A stretch of DNA of 64,000 nt, from assembly GCA_001931535.1 (NCBI GenBank), contig CP016211.1:8293703-8357702 (forward strand), given 5' to 3'. Below, in pieces: positions 28,387 to 37,692 of this stretch. Source of the DNA: Minicystis rosea (GTDB lineage Bacteria; Myxococcota_A; Polyangia; Polyangiales; Polyangiaceae). The notes under the pieces are model-generated. The model did not search any database and had not been told where the DNA came from. It saw only the letters and a program-made list of their open reading frames with translations. Every line of letters starts with the position of its first letter. The first letter of the stretch is position 1. Made by a program: the position numbers and the translations under genes.

Positions 28387-29481
28387 TCACGGCGTGATCA
28401 GCTTCTTCAGCCGATCCATCTTCTCGTCCTTCGTGAGCGAGACCTTGGCGTGCTCGTCGGCGGTCATGCCTGCGCGGAGCGCGCGCACTTCGTCGCCGAC
28501 GCCGAGAACCGCCTTGCCGGAGCGCGCGAACACCCACTCCACCGGCGCGCTCTCGCCGTCCTTGCGCATGAGCCGCACGGCGCCGTCGCCGACGCCCTTC
28601 TCCTTGGTGGCCCCGGGCAGCTTCGCCAGCGTGCCGAGCACGTCCTTCGCTTGATCGACGTCGGCGCGCATGATCGAAGCCACGCGATAGCGCTTGTCCC
28701 CGGCGCGGTAATACCCGAAGGCGCCGGCGCCCACGCCGGAATCACCGAGCAAGTCCTTGGTCACGAAGCGCACGCCGAGCGGGATCAACCCATCCTTCGG
28801 CAGCGCGGCGGCGGCGGGCGGGAGCGCGGTGTCGCCGGGGATCTTGCTGCCCATTTCCTTCACGAAGGGAGGCAGGAGCTTCTCGCTCGCCGCGCGGATC
28901 GCCGCTTCGGCTGCGGTCTCGTTGTTGTACGTGATCTCCGCGAGGTAGAGCCCGCGCCACACGTACGCGTTGCCCACGCCGAGCGCGGCCGCACCGCCGC
29001 CTTCGATCGCGCGCGGCGTGGCGTCCGAGGCCGGATCGCCGTCGCCCACGACGCGACGGGTGAACATCGCGTAGGCGCCCTCGGTGGTGGCGAACTTCGA
29101 GAGGTGCACGTCGACCGTCGCGGGCGTGCCCGAGCCGTCGACGTAGCGCGCCTCGACCACGCGGCGCACGCCGTAGCCTTTGTAGATCTCGCACTCGCCG
29201 TCGAAGAGATCGGTGCAGATGTTGTCGAGCGGCAGCGACGCGGCCTCGCCGAAGGTCTTCTCGCCGCCGTTGGGATCGAGACAGAAGCCTCCCGACGACG
29301 CGGGGAAGATGGGCGCCGTCGTGGCGTCGGCGATCTTGCCACCACCGGCCGCGCACGCTCCCGCGGGCGCAGCCTTCGGCGGAGGCGGGGGCGGCGCGCG
29401 TCGAGGCTGCTCCTCACCGCGGCTGCACGCTGCGAGCGAGAGGGTGGCGAAGGCGGCAAACAAGATGCGTTGAGCTGCCAT
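28387..29481 (-). CDS. DUF6599-like lipoprotein
   Basis: A 364-residue lipoprotein: signal FAAFATLSLAAC, then a poly-Pro linker. The body has features I associate with DUF6599: DLFDGECEIYKGYGV, then RYVDGSGTPATVDVHLSKFATTEGAYAMF, repeated more weakly in the second half (GAGAFGYYRAGDKRYRVASIM). Such proteins are lipid-anchored and of unknown function. I use ATG 29481; an upstream in-frame GTG 29505 is possible, and neither has a convincing ribosome site. The gene is divergent from the pilin operon across about 165 bp. Confidence 0.75.
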   Translation of the reverse strand: MAAQRILFAAFATLSLAACSRGEEQPRRAPPPPPPKAAPAGACAAGGGKIADATTAPIFPASSGGFCLDPNGGEKTFGEAASLPLDNICTDLFDGECEIYKGYGVRRVVEARYVDGSGTPATVDVHLSKFATTEGAYAMFTRRVVGDGDPASDATPRAIEGGGAAALGVGNAYVWRGLYLAEITYNNETAAEAAIRAASEKLLPPFVKEMGSKIPGDTALPPAAAALPKDGLIPLGVRFVTKDLLGDSGVGAGAFGYYRAGDKRYRVASIMRADVDQAKDVLGTLAKLPGATKEKGVGDGAVRLMRKDGESAPVEWVFARSGKAVLGVGDEVRALRAGMTADEHAKVSLTKDEKMDRLKKLITP

Positions 29482-29582
29482 GGTGGAGGTCTCGGCACCT
29501 AGCACCTTTTTTCATAGCGCCGCAATCGTTAGTGCCCTGCCCTGCGGAGCGGGGACGACGCCTTCGTGTGGGATACGTGACG

Positions 29583-29596
29583 GGCGCTTGGATTGC
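29583..29596 (+). promoter_or_regulatory. possible sigma-54 promoter of the pilin operon
   Basis: GGCGCTTGGATTGC has GG and GC ten bases apart and the TTGC of the -12 element, 51 bp before fimT. The -24 element is imperfect (GGGCGC for TGGCAC). Pilin genes in Myxococcus use sigma-54, which makes this worth noting but not proven. Confidence 0.35.
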
Positions 29597-29646
29597 TCGA
29601 AATGGGCTCGATCCCCAACGGTCCCTCGAAGCAGTAGGCGCGGGGC

Positions 29647-30309
29647 ATGCGGCTTGCTATTCGTGATTCCCTGGTGACACGCGTGCCCACTCCCCATCGC
29701 CGCTTCGCCCGCCGGGGTGCACGTGGCTTCACGTTGACCGAGAGCCTCGCCGTCATCGCGCTCATCGGGATCCTCGTGGTGGCCGCATCGCCGACCTTCG
29801 TTCGGCTGATGCGTGATCGCCGCGTGAACCGCGCCGCGATGCACCTCGTCGACAGCTACCGGACGGGCCGCACGCGCGCCATGGGCCGCGGGCAACCCGT
29901 GCTCGTGGTGTGGGATCCGGCGAACGGCATCGGCAGCTCCGAGCCTGGATCGAAGGGCCTCGTGCGCATCCTCGAGCCCATCTCGACCCTCGATGGGCCC
30001 AAGCTGACCTGCCAAACGACGCTGTGGAGCTCGCCGGCCAACGTGCAGGAGCACTACCGCGTCGACTTCAAGAACGGTCAGTACACGTACACCAACGCGA
30101 CCTTCTACGACGACAAGCCGGCGCCCGGCATCCAGACCTACGCCGAGATCTGCTTCTCGCCGACGGGCGCCTCGTACATCCGCACCAACGCCACGGCCGC
30201 CTTCGAGCGCATGTCCGGCGTGGCGAGCTTCACCGTCGCCAACTCTGACACCGGCATCACCCGCACGGTGTTCATTCCGCCGAACGGCGTCGCGAGGTTG
30301 CAACTGTGA
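29647..30309 (+). CDS. minor pseudopilin, FimT/FimU/GspH-like
   Basis: A 220-residue type IV prepilin-like protein from ATG 29647. The leader is 27 residues and basic, with cleavage expected after Gly27 in GFTLTESLAVIALIG; Glu32 is the +5 residue needed for assembly. The C-terminal part is a beta-rich domain with VNRAAMHLVDSYRTGRTRA, typical of GspH/FimT. It is the first gene of a run of minor pilin genes, all overlapping or within 50 bp, that should form the pilus tip/priming complex in the inner membrane. Confidence 0.88.
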   Translation: MRLAIRDSLVTRVPTPHRRFARRGARGFTLTESLAVIALIGILVVAASPTFVRLMRDRRVNRAAMHLVDSYRTGRTRAMGRGQPVLVVWDPANGIGSSEPGSKGLVRILEPISTLDGPKLTCQTTLWSSPANVQEHYRVDFKNGQYTYTNATFYDDKPAPGIQTYAEICFSPTGASYIRTNATAAFERMSGVASFTVANSDTGITRTVFIPPNGVARLQL

Positions 30310-30938
30310 GGCGAAGGGTAAACGCGCGAACGCGTGCGCGTGGCTACACGATCGTCGAGGTGATGATGGCGCTCGCCATCCTCACGCTCGGCGCCGCCGG
30401 TGTGATCGCGATGCAGAAGGCGACGCTCGTCGCCAACACCAACGCGCGCAACCTGGCCACGGCGAACGCCATCGCGCAGTCGTGGATCGAGCGCATCCGC
30501 GTCGACGCGCAGGCGTGGAACGAGCAGGGCAACACGCCGGACATCTCGCAGACGGCGTGGCTCACCTCTTCCGCCACGAGCCCGCCCGCGACCAACGGCG
30601 GGTGGTTCACGCCCAACCAGATCCAGTTCGCGCAGTCCTACCCCGCCGGCTCGACGGAGGCCGACATCATGGGCGCGGATCTGCTGCAGGCCGCGGACAA
30701 GAGCTCGTTCGCCACGGCCTTCTGCACGCAGCTCCGTCTCACCCGCTTCGCGGGCACCAAGACCGGCGCGCTCGTGTCCTTGTACCCGCTCGTCCGTGTC
30801 GAGGTGCGCGTGGTGTGGGATCGCGCGGGCGCCGCGCTCAACTGCAACGCGCTCCCGTCCGGCTGGGACGGCAACGCCGGTCGCTACGGCAGCGTCTATC
30901 TCGTCTCCGCGGCCATGGAAAACGCCGCACCCTTCTGA
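30306..30938 (+). CDS. PilV-like minor pilin
   Basis: A 210-residue prepilin-like protein. The start GTG 30306 overlaps the fimT stop (GTGA). The leader RRRVNARTRARG is cut before Tyr14 in GYTIVEVMMALAILTLG, and Glu18 is at +5. NAIAQSWIERIR after the hydrophobic helix is the usual PilV/PulI-type region. Cys residues in the C-terminal half (FCTQLRLTRF, LNCNALPSG) may pair. Confidence 0.87.
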   Translation: MRRRVNARTRARGYTIVEVMMALAILTLGAAGVIAMQKATLVANTNARNLATANAIAQSWIERIRVDAQAWNEQGNTPDISQTAWLTSSATSPPATNGGWFTPNQIQFAQSYPAGSTEADIMGADLLQAADKSSFATAFCTQLRLTRFAGTKTGALVSLYPLVRVEVRVVWDRAGAALNCNALPSGWDGNAGRYGSVYLVSAAMENAAPF

Positions 30939-30943
30939 GGCGC

Positions 30944-32257
30944 ATGAACCGGGACCTCGTGATCGCTCGAGCACCAACGAAGCGCGCGCGCCGCACGCGA
31001 AGCGCTGCCTTCACGCTCATCGAGATCCTCGTCGCGCTCAGCGCCGGCGTGCTCGTCTCGATGGCCGCGTTCGCGCTCTCGAAGAACGCGACCTCGTTCT
31101 TCCAGCACGAGGCGCGCATCTCCACCGCGCAGCTCGCGCTCACGCTCGGGCTCAACCGGATCTCCGCCGATCTGACGCGCGCCTCGTTCCTCTCCTCGCC
31201 GAACGCCAAGGTCGATCCGATGGTGTGTCGCGACGGCTCCTGGGGCGGCGTGGCGGGCCTGAACTCGCTGGCCGGCGTGACCATCGCGCCGGGCCCCACG
31301 CCTGGGAGCGGGACCCAAGCGGCCCTCAACAGCCTCGCGCCGGAGCGGCTCTGGGTCGGCGGCAGCCTCGACTCCTCGGAGACGTTCGTCGTCGAATGCG
31401 TCATCTCGTCGGGAGGCTCGACGGCGCTCGTGCTCCAAAAGAAGGAGAACGACGGGGCCATGGCGCGCACGGTGGCGAGCTTGGGCTCGGAGACGCTGAG
31501 CACGCGGCTCAACAGCATCTTCAAGAGCGGCCGCTACGTGCAGCTCCTCGACCCGGCCACGGGCTTCAAGATGTTCGGCGTGATCGCGGACGGGACGGCC
31601 GTCTCCGTCGCCGGCGACCAGACCGCGACGGTGAAGCTGAGCGCGGTGCCCGCCCTCCCGTTGAAGCCGGCTTCGCCGTGCGGGCTCACGTACGTCCCCA
31701 TCTGCGGCAGCGGCCTGCTCGTGAGCGTGGTCTCGCGCGTGATGTACGACGTGCGCTCGCTCCAAGGCACGACGGGTACGTATGCGGCGCTCGTCACCCC
31801 GCCCGCGGGCACCGGGCAGATCAGCGGTGACACCGGGCGCACGGAGCTCGTGCGTGTCGAGATCGATGCGAGCGGCGCCGAGCGCCCCGAGACGCTCGAG
31901 CTCGTCTCCGAGTACGCCGTCGATCTTCGCTTCGGCATCACCGCCGTGCCCAACCGCGTGACCGGGGACAACTACAATCCCTCCGTCAAAACCCTCGAGA
32001 TCGGCACCCCGGCCATCTACACGATCGCCGGCGACGTCAGCGGCAGCGCCGCGACCCCGCAGTACCTGCGCGCGGTGCAGGTGCGGTTCGCGACACGCAC
32101 GCGCGCGCCCGATCGCGACGCCGATCTTCCCGTCGGCTTCGACGGACGAAGGCTCCGCTACCAAGTGCTCACCACGGGCAAATCGCGGTACGCGCGCATG
32201 AGGACGGCGTACGCCAACGTCGGTCTGCCCAACCAGGGAGGGTTTTCGCTGTGGTGA
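30944..32257 (+). CDS. PilW-like minor pilin
   Basis: A 437-residue prepilin-like protein, longer than usual. The hydrophobic helix is FTLIEILVALSAGVLVSMAA with Glu27 at +5, but the residue before the cleavage site is Ala (AAF), not Gly; prepilin peptidase tolerates Ala poorly, so processing may be slow. NRISADLTRA follows as in PilW. The large C-terminal beta-rich region includes a Cys pair (CGLTYVPICGSG). ATG 30944 is five bases after the pilV stop. Confidence 0.84.
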   Translation: MNRDLVIARAPTKRARRTRSAAFTLIEILVALSAGVLVSMAAFALSKNATSFFQHEARISTAQLALTLGLNRISADLTRASFLSSPNAKVDPMVCRDGSWGGVAGLNSLAGVTIAPGPTPGSGTQAALNSLAPERLWVGGSLDSSETFVVECVISSGGSTALVLQKKENDGAMARTVASLGSETLSTRLNSIFKSGRYVQLLDPATGFKMFGVIADGTAVSVAGDQTATVKLSAVPALPLKPASPCGLTYVPICGSGLLVSVVSRVMYDVRSLQGTTGTYAALVTPPAGTGQISGDTGRTELVRVEIDASGAERPETLELVSEYAVDLRFGITAVPNRVTGDNYNPSVKTLEIGTPAIYTIAGDVSGSAATPQYLRAVQVRFATRTRAPDRDADLPVGFDGRRLRYQVLTTGKSRYARMRTAYANVGLPNQGGFSLW

Positions 32258-32931
32258 TGCGCGATCGCAACCGAGCCCTCCACCGCCGCCTGCACCGCAC
32301 GTCCGAGCGCGGCGCGACGCTGTTCGTCGTGCTGCTCGTCATGTCGCTGCTCATGGGCATCGGCGCCTTCGCGGCGCGGTCCGCGCACCTCGCGACCGCG
32401 TCGAGCGGCTACGTCCGACACCAGACGCAAGCGCGCTACATCGGCGAGTACAGCCTGATGCTCGCGACGTCGTTGCTCACCGGAAATGGCGGGCAGAGCT
32501 ACCTCGATACGATGGGCAAAGCGGCCGACATGTGCACGGCGCAGGCAGGCGCCAACATGGTCACGCGTAGCTGTTACAAGATGAGCTACAACGAGCTCCA
32601 GGGCACGGTCCACGCGCAGGGCTACAACCTCTGCGACGTCGCGGCCAGCAACACGGTGCCTGGCAGCCTCGGCCTCGCGCAGGCCGAGTGCTCGTTCCTC
32701 GTCGAGCTCACCGACAAGACGATGGGCGCGACGCCGAGCGGGTTCGATACCGCGGGCGGCGCGGGCACGCCGCTCAAGTTCTTCTACGTCACGGCGACGA
32801 CGACCGCGCAGGTGCGCCTGATTTCGGCCGTCGCCAACGCGCTCGACGCGACCGCGGCACAGTCGTCGAGCACGCAGACGTTGCGGAGCCGCATTCTCGC
32901 TGGGCCCTATCCGGCAAGCGCTGGTAAGTGA
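32251..32931 (+). CDS. PilX-like minor pilin
   Basis: A 226-residue protein starting at GTG 32251 (GGGAGGG eight bases upstream) inside the pilW 3' end. The hydrophobic stretch SERGATLFVVLLVMSLLMGIG follows a basic leader and has Val, not Glu, at +5, as often seen in PilX/GspK-type components that cap the pilus tip. Four cysteines lie in the C-terminal half. It precedes pilY1 by 50 bp. Confidence 0.82.
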   Translation: MVMRDRNRALHRRLHRTSERGATLFVVLLVMSLLMGIGAFAARSAHLATASSGYVRHQTQARYIGEYSLMLATSLLTGNGGQSYLDTMGKAADMCTAQAGANMVTRSCYKMSYNELQGTVHAQGYNLCDVAASNTVPGSLGLAQAECSFLVELTDKTMGATPSGFDTAGGAGTPLKFFYVTATTTAQVRLISAVANALDATAAQSSSTQTLRSRILAGPYPASAGK

Positions 32932-32981
32932 GCTGTTGGCCGGCGAGCCGAGCTCGCCGGAGAAGAGGAATCGGAGGAGTC

Positions 32982-35900
32982 ATGCACACGCGGAAGAGGG
33001 TCCTCCTCGCTTCGAGCACGGCGCTGCTCGCCGGACTGTGGGCGGTGCCTGCGCATGCACAGCAGGACATCCGCCCGCGCCTGCCGAACGTCTTGCTGCT
33101 CGTCGACAACTCCGGATCGATGGAGTTTCTCCTGGACCCGGCGGGCAAGCTCCCAGGGGCGGTCTCGAGCTCCTCGTGCGACGGCACGAAGAACCTCGAC
33201 TCGCGCAACCGCTGGGCGACGCTCGTCACCGCGCTCACGGGCTCGATCGCCGACTCGGACTTCGCGTGCCGCGCCGTCCAGCGCAACACCGCGACGTTCA
33301 AGGAAGAGTACGGGCTGAGCGGCATCGATCCCTACGACGCCAGCTACTTCCTGCCGTTTCACCGCATCTACTCGGGTGACTGCGCGTACGGCGCCGGTGA
33401 GGTGAAGGCGACTTGGAACTGGTGGGATCTGCCGAGCCAAGCCGGCGGGAAGGATTTCACCTACCGCGACGCGAGCGGCGCGGTCGTCTCGAGCTGCAAC
33501 TTCGTGCAAGCGCCCGATGGTCTCCTCGATGCGTTCCGCACCCTCGTGCGGTTCGGCATGATGTCGACCGATTCGTTCCCGAGCCCCAGCACGGGCTCGA
33601 ACATCGCCCCCACGCCGAACAGCGCGCTCGCCGACTACAGCGGCGGCACGAAGGGGATGTGGAGCTACTACCACAACTGGACCACGACGGTGCCGGCGAC
33701 GCCTTCGACGAGCGGGAATCCCAGCGCCGATCGACCGGCCGCGGGGATGCCCTCCGGCTGCCCGACGCCGAGCTTCATGGAGGTCGGCGCGCGCAACCAG
33801 GCCGCGCCTCCGTGGGAAGGTCGCCTCGTGCCGTTCGGTGATCCCGACAGCGACGCCGCGGTCGTGACCACGAACGACAGAATCCAGATGCAGCTCCTCA
33901 CGATGCGGCCCTACGGCGCGACGCCGCTCGCGGGTCTCCTCGACGACGCGGAGGAGTTCATCTTCAAGGACACGACGACGACCCCCGCCGGCGGAAGCTT
34001 CGGCCCGTCGGGTCCCAAGGGGGATCTCGCGTGGCAGCAGGGCTGCCGCAAGACGTTCGTCATCCTGCTCTCCGACGGTTCGGGCAACCTCGATCTGCGA
34101 TCGCCTGGGAACCGCGACTGCGTCGGCGGCATGTGCCAGGGCTCGGGCACGGCGTGCACGAAGAACAGCGACTGCGCCATCACCGGCTGCGACTCGTCGG
34201 GCTCGCCGAACGGCGTCTGCCCGTACTCCGCGCCGGAAGAGACCGCGAAGCGGATGTGGAACCAGCCGGACGCGACGAAGGTCGCAACGTTCGTCGTCGG
34301 CTTCACGCTCTCCGACTTCAACAAGATGAGCCCGAAGCCGTCCGTGCCGTCGGGCGCGCAGGCGTGCGAGGCGCTCGACGTCACCACCAGCACGGACTGC
34401 AGCAACCCGCCCGCGGAGCTGCGCGCCTGCTGCACCTTGCAGAAGATCGCCGTCGCCGGCGGCACCAAGAGGGCGTACTTCGCCGACACGCAGAACAAGC
34501 TGAAGCAGGCGATCGCGGAGATCCTCTCGCAGATCGTCTCGGGCTCGACGGCGCGCACGTGGCCCGTCTACGCCCCCGCGGGCAACCGTCAGGCGCAGGG
34601 CACCAACTTCAGCAGCAAGCCCACGGCGTCGTACCAGTTCACTGCTTCGTTCGACGTCAACTCGCCGCCCGCGACCTCCTCGGGCAACGGCGTGACCTCG
34701 GTCGTGCCTTCGCTGTGGAACGGGAGGCTCATCCGCCAGCGCACCTCCTGCCCAGGGACGGGCATCCCCACGACGCAGGCGATCGAGGCGGACAACGGCG
34801 ACGACTATGCCGAGAACCTGAACCGCGCCGACAGCGCGAACCCGCGCCTCTTCTTCACGGCCATCGGCAACAAGACCAACAACAAGATCAACTCCGACTA
34901 CACGGTGCGCCCGTTCATCGTGGATGACGACGGCCTCGGCACCTATGCCACGCAGTCGACCGCGCCGAAGACGCCGGCGGACGGCGCCACGTTCGCGTCG
35001 CAGATGTCGGCGTATCCCGAAGCGTTCGGCCTGCCGGCCAACTCCGGCTGCCACGCAGCGTTCGGGGCCACGGTGGGCACGGCGCAGTGCACGCAGTACC
35101 TCGTCAACTACGAGGTCGGCATCACCAACCCGCTGCCGTCGACGCTGCCGCAGCTCACGCGCGACTGGAAGACGTGCCCGATCACGTGCGCGAGCCCCAC
35201 CAACTGCCGATGCAGCCAGTTCGGCGCCATCTTCCACAGCACGCCGGTCGTCGTCGGCCCGCCGCGCGAGTACCTCCGCGACGACTCGTACGCCGCCTAT
35301 CAGAACAACGCGGTCGTCGCGAACCAGCCCTCGGTGCTCTACACGGCGACGATGGACGGCCAGCTCCACGCCTTCAAGGTGCAGGCGAACAAGACGACGG
35401 ACACGAACACCACGGACAAGAAGATCAACAACGAGATGTGGTCGTTCTTTCCGCCGGCGGTGCTGAAGCACCTCATGCCCAACTACAACATCGGCGGCGT
35501 CGCGCTCCTCGACGGCGCGCCGGTCATCGCCGACGTGCCCGGCGCGGAGTACACGAGCATCCAGACGCCGCAGCTCGCGCGCGCGGGGACGACGATGCCG
35601 TCGTGGCATCGCGTGCTCGTCGCGGGCGGCGGCTCGGCGGGCGGCTTCTACTACGCGCTCGAGATCACCGATCCCACGAACCCGCGCTTCCTCTGGCAGC
35701 TCTCCACCGACGACCGCGGTAACCCGCTCTTCGGCAGCACCACGCCCACGCCCGCGATCGCCATCGCCAACGTCAAGCTCGACAGCGGCGGCGTGCAGCA
35801 GGTGCCGATCGCCATCCTCCCCGGCGGCAACACCGGCGCGATCGCCACGAAGTGCAACAAGAAGGACACGAAGACCTCGCCGATCGGGCAGACGTACTCG

Positions 35901-37073
35901 AACGTCCTCCTCAACGACGCGAACAACCCGCACTTGCTCTCGGGCATCACGGCGGCGCCGCCGGACGTCCAATGCTGGAGCAAGACGAAGAACGCCAACC
36001 GATCGAGCGGCAACTCGCTGGTGATCGCGCGGCTCGACACCGGCAAGGTGCTCGCGTACTTCGTTGGCAAGGGTTACTCCGGCGCGCCCAAGGTCGGCGA
36101 CGGCGGCGACGACGGGGACGGCGGCGACAACGACGACAAGCACGCCGGCTTCTCCAACGCCTACAACGCGCCCTTCCAAGCGCCCCTCTCCGGCGTGCCC
36201 GTGGCCTACCCCGGCCAAACGGGGCAGGTGTCGGATCGCGTGTACATCGGTGATGCCGACGGCCTCCTCTGGCGGCTCGACATGTCGGATCCGAACCTCG
36301 CCAACTGGAAGGTCGAGCTCGCGTGGGACGCCTACGTCGACGACAAGACCCCGCCGACCGGCACCAACACGATCCGCGAGGGCATCAGCATCCCGCCGAT
36401 CATCTCGCGCGACGCCATCGGCAACCCGGTCATCCTGCTCGCGACCGGTGAGCAGGATTCGTTCAGCGTGCAGCAGACGGCGAACCACGTCTGGTCGCTC
36501 TCGGAGCACCCGCTCACGCGCAAGGTCAGCCCGAACTGGCACATCAAGCTGCCGAAATCGACGGCGCGGGTCACCGGCCCGATGTCGCTCTTCAACGGCG
36601 CGCTCTACTTCACCACGTTCCTCCCCGTGACGGGGAGCGCCTGCTCGGACGGCTACAGCTCGGTGTGGGCCGTCGACTTCCTCCGCCGTGGCGCCGGGAG
36701 CCAGGTGCCCGCGGGGCTCACCGCGGTGAACGGCGAGTGGCCGCTGCCGCTCTTCCCGACCAACACGCCGGGCACGTACATCTACGGTCTCGACGGTGAC
36801 AAGAAGACGATCATCATGGGTGTGTCGGTCGGCGAGACGCCGACCTGCGACGCGTCGACCACGATCAACGATCCGTACTTCGGCTCGCACACGGCCCTGA
36901 GCAACGTGAGCGGATCGAGCTACCAAGTGACGTGGCAGACGGGCGCGGGCACTGGGCTCAATGCCACCAACACCGGCGTGAAGAACAGCAACGTGAACGG
37001 TGTGCAGTCCATCACGGCAACGTCTCCCGGACAGGGCAGCAGGATCGACTCGTGGGCTTCCATCGTCGAGTAG
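32982..37073 (+). CDS. pilY1: PilY1-like pilus tip adhesin
   Basis: A 1363-residue secreted protein from ATG 32982 (GGAGGAG five bases upstream) with a signal cut near AVPAHAQQ. A von Willebrand A domain starts at residue 36, with MIDAS DNSGSM (42-47), and is interrupted by a Cys-rich insert (CVGGMCQGSGTACTKNSDC) and a pair CCTLQ. The C-terminal half is the PilY beta-propeller: SVLYTATMDGQLHAF, RVLVAGGGSAGGFYYALEI, YIGDADGLLWRLDM. An Asp/Gly-rich loop GDGGDDGDGGDNDDKHA lies near residue 1045 and may be the calcium-binding loop that controls retraction in PilY1 (inference). It is the tip of the minor pilin complex. Confidence 0.92.
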   Translation: MHTRKRVLLASSTALLAGLWAVPAHAQQDIRPRLPNVLLLVDNSGSMEFLLDPAGKLPGAVSSSSCDGTKNLDSRNRWATLVTALTGSIADSDFACRAVQRNTATFKEEYGLSGIDPYDASYFLPFHRIYSGDCAYGAGEVKATWNWWDLPSQAGGKDFTYRDASGAVVSSCNFVQAPDGLLDAFRTLVRFGMMSTDSFPSPSTGSNIAPTPNSALADYSGGTKGMWSYYHNWTTTVPATPSTSGNPSADRPAAGMPSGCPTPSFMEVGARNQAAPPWEGRLVPFGDPDSDAAVVTTNDRIQMQLLTMRPYGATPLAGLLDDAEEFIFKDTTTTPAGGSFGPSGPKGDLAWQQGCRKTFVILLSDGSGNLDLRSPGNRDCVGGMCQGSGTACTKNSDCAITGCDSSGSPNGVCPYSAPEETAKRMWNQPDATKVATFVVGFTLSDFNKMSPKPSVPSGAQACEALDVTTSTDCSNPPAELRACCTLQKIAVAGGTKRAYFADTQNKLKQAIAEILSQIVSGSTARTWPVYAPAGNRQAQGTNFSSKPTASYQFTASFDVNSPPATSSGNGVTSVVPSLWNGRLIRQRTSCPGTGIPTTQAIEADNGDDYAENLNRADSANPRLFFTAIGNKTNNKINSDYTVRPFIVDDDGLGTYATQSTAPKTPADGATFASQMSAYPEAFGLPANSGCHAAFGATVGTAQCTQYLVNYEVGITNPLPSTLPQLTRDWKTCPITCASPTNCRCSQFGAIFHSTPVVVGPPREYLRDDSYAAYQNNAVVANQPSVLYTATMDGQLHAFKVQANKTTDTNTTDKKINNEMWSFFPPAVLKHLMPNYNIGGVALLDGAPVIADVPGAEYTSIQTPQLARAGTTMPSWHRVLVAGGGSAGGFYYALEITDPTNPRFLWQLSTDDRGNPLFGSTTPTPAIAIANVKLDSGGVQQVPIAILPGGNTGAIATKCNKKDTKTSPIGQTYSNVLLNDANNPHLLSGITAAPPDVQCWSKTKNANRSSGNSLVIARLDTGKVLAYFVGKGYSGAPKVGDGGDDGDGGDNDDKHAGFSNAYNAPFQAPLSGVPVAYPGQTGQVSDRVYIGDADGLLWRLDMSDPNLANWKVELAWDAYVDDKTPPTGTNTIREGISIPPIISRDAIGNPVILLATGEQDSFSVQQTANHVWSLSEHPLTRKVSPNWHIKLPKSTARVTGPMSLFNGALYFTTFLPVTGSACSDGYSSVWAVDFLRRGAGSQVPAGLTAVNGEWPLPLFPTNTPGTYIYGLDGDKKTIIMGVSVGETPTCDASTTINDPYFGSHTALSNVSGSSYQVTWQTGAGTGLNATNTGVKNSNVNGVQSITATSPGQGSRIDSWASIVE

Positions 37074-37642
37074 AGGATCCCCGCGCCGCACGAGCCGTCG
37101 TGCGGCGCGCGGCGCGCTTCATCTTCATCGGCGCGGCCGTCCTCAGCCTCGCCGCCTGTCGCAAGCAGCACGCGCCGGACGATGAGCAAGCGCTCCCGCC
37201 TGCGTCGTCCGCGCGACCGATCGAGAGCAGCGCTGCGGCGCCCGTCGATCAAGCGCTGCCGGGCGAGCTCGCCGAAGGCACCGTGATCGCGTTCGGCCTG
37301 ACGTTGCCGCGGATCATGACGATTCGCGGCCGCTTCGACGATGTGGTGTTCGCCACCGGCGACGCGGCCGCGGACCAGGTGGCGAACTACGTGCGCCAGC
37401 GCGTGACCGCCGACAAGATCGAGACTGGACCCGAGAAGACCTTGTTCACGCGCGCCACCGTGAAGGGCAACCCCGGCCCGCTCGTCGCGGTCTCCGTCAT
37501 CGCACACAACGGCCGCACGGAGCTCGAGGTGCGCGACGTCACGCCGAAGCCCGAACGGAAGGGGCAGAGCTCGGACGAGCGCTGGCGCGAGCTCGGCCTC
37601 CAGCCCGACGGGACGCCTCTCGATCCGACGCAACTTCGCTAG
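37052..37642 (+). CDS. lipoprotein after pilY1
   Basis: A product of about 196 residues. Signal-type segment FIFIGAAVLSLAAC gives a lipoprotein. Start choice is open: GTG 37052 has AGGA seven bases upstream and overlaps pilY1 by 22 bp, whereas GTG 37100 gives a more compact signal. The soluble part (GLTLPRIMTIRGRFDDVVFATG ... YVRQRVTADKIE) is a small alpha/beta domain I do not recognise; there is no heme motif. Its place at the end of the pilin operon suggests an envelope partner of the pilus. Confidence 0.7.
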   Translation: MGFHRRVEDPRAARAVVRRAARFIFIGAAVLSLAACRKQHAPDDEQALPPASSARPIESSAAAPVDQALPGELAEGTVIAFGLTLPRIMTIRGRFDDVVFATGDAAADQVANYVRQRVTADKIETGPEKTLFTRATVKGNPGPLVAVSVIAHNGRTELEVRDVTPKPERKGQSSDERWRELGLQPDGTPLDPTQLR

Positions 37643-37692
37643 CGAATCCGGCCCCATCGACTTCGCCGACGATCCACGCTAGATCGCGCCGC

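Noticed and set aside
32907..37091. Long minus-strand open frame opposite pilY1
   Set aside because: No motif or signal; Arg/Val/His-rich shadow of the pilY1 gene.
37643..37692. Glycine riboswitch ahead of gcvT
   Set aside because: The leader is only 50 bp and has none of the conserved glycine aptamer elements.
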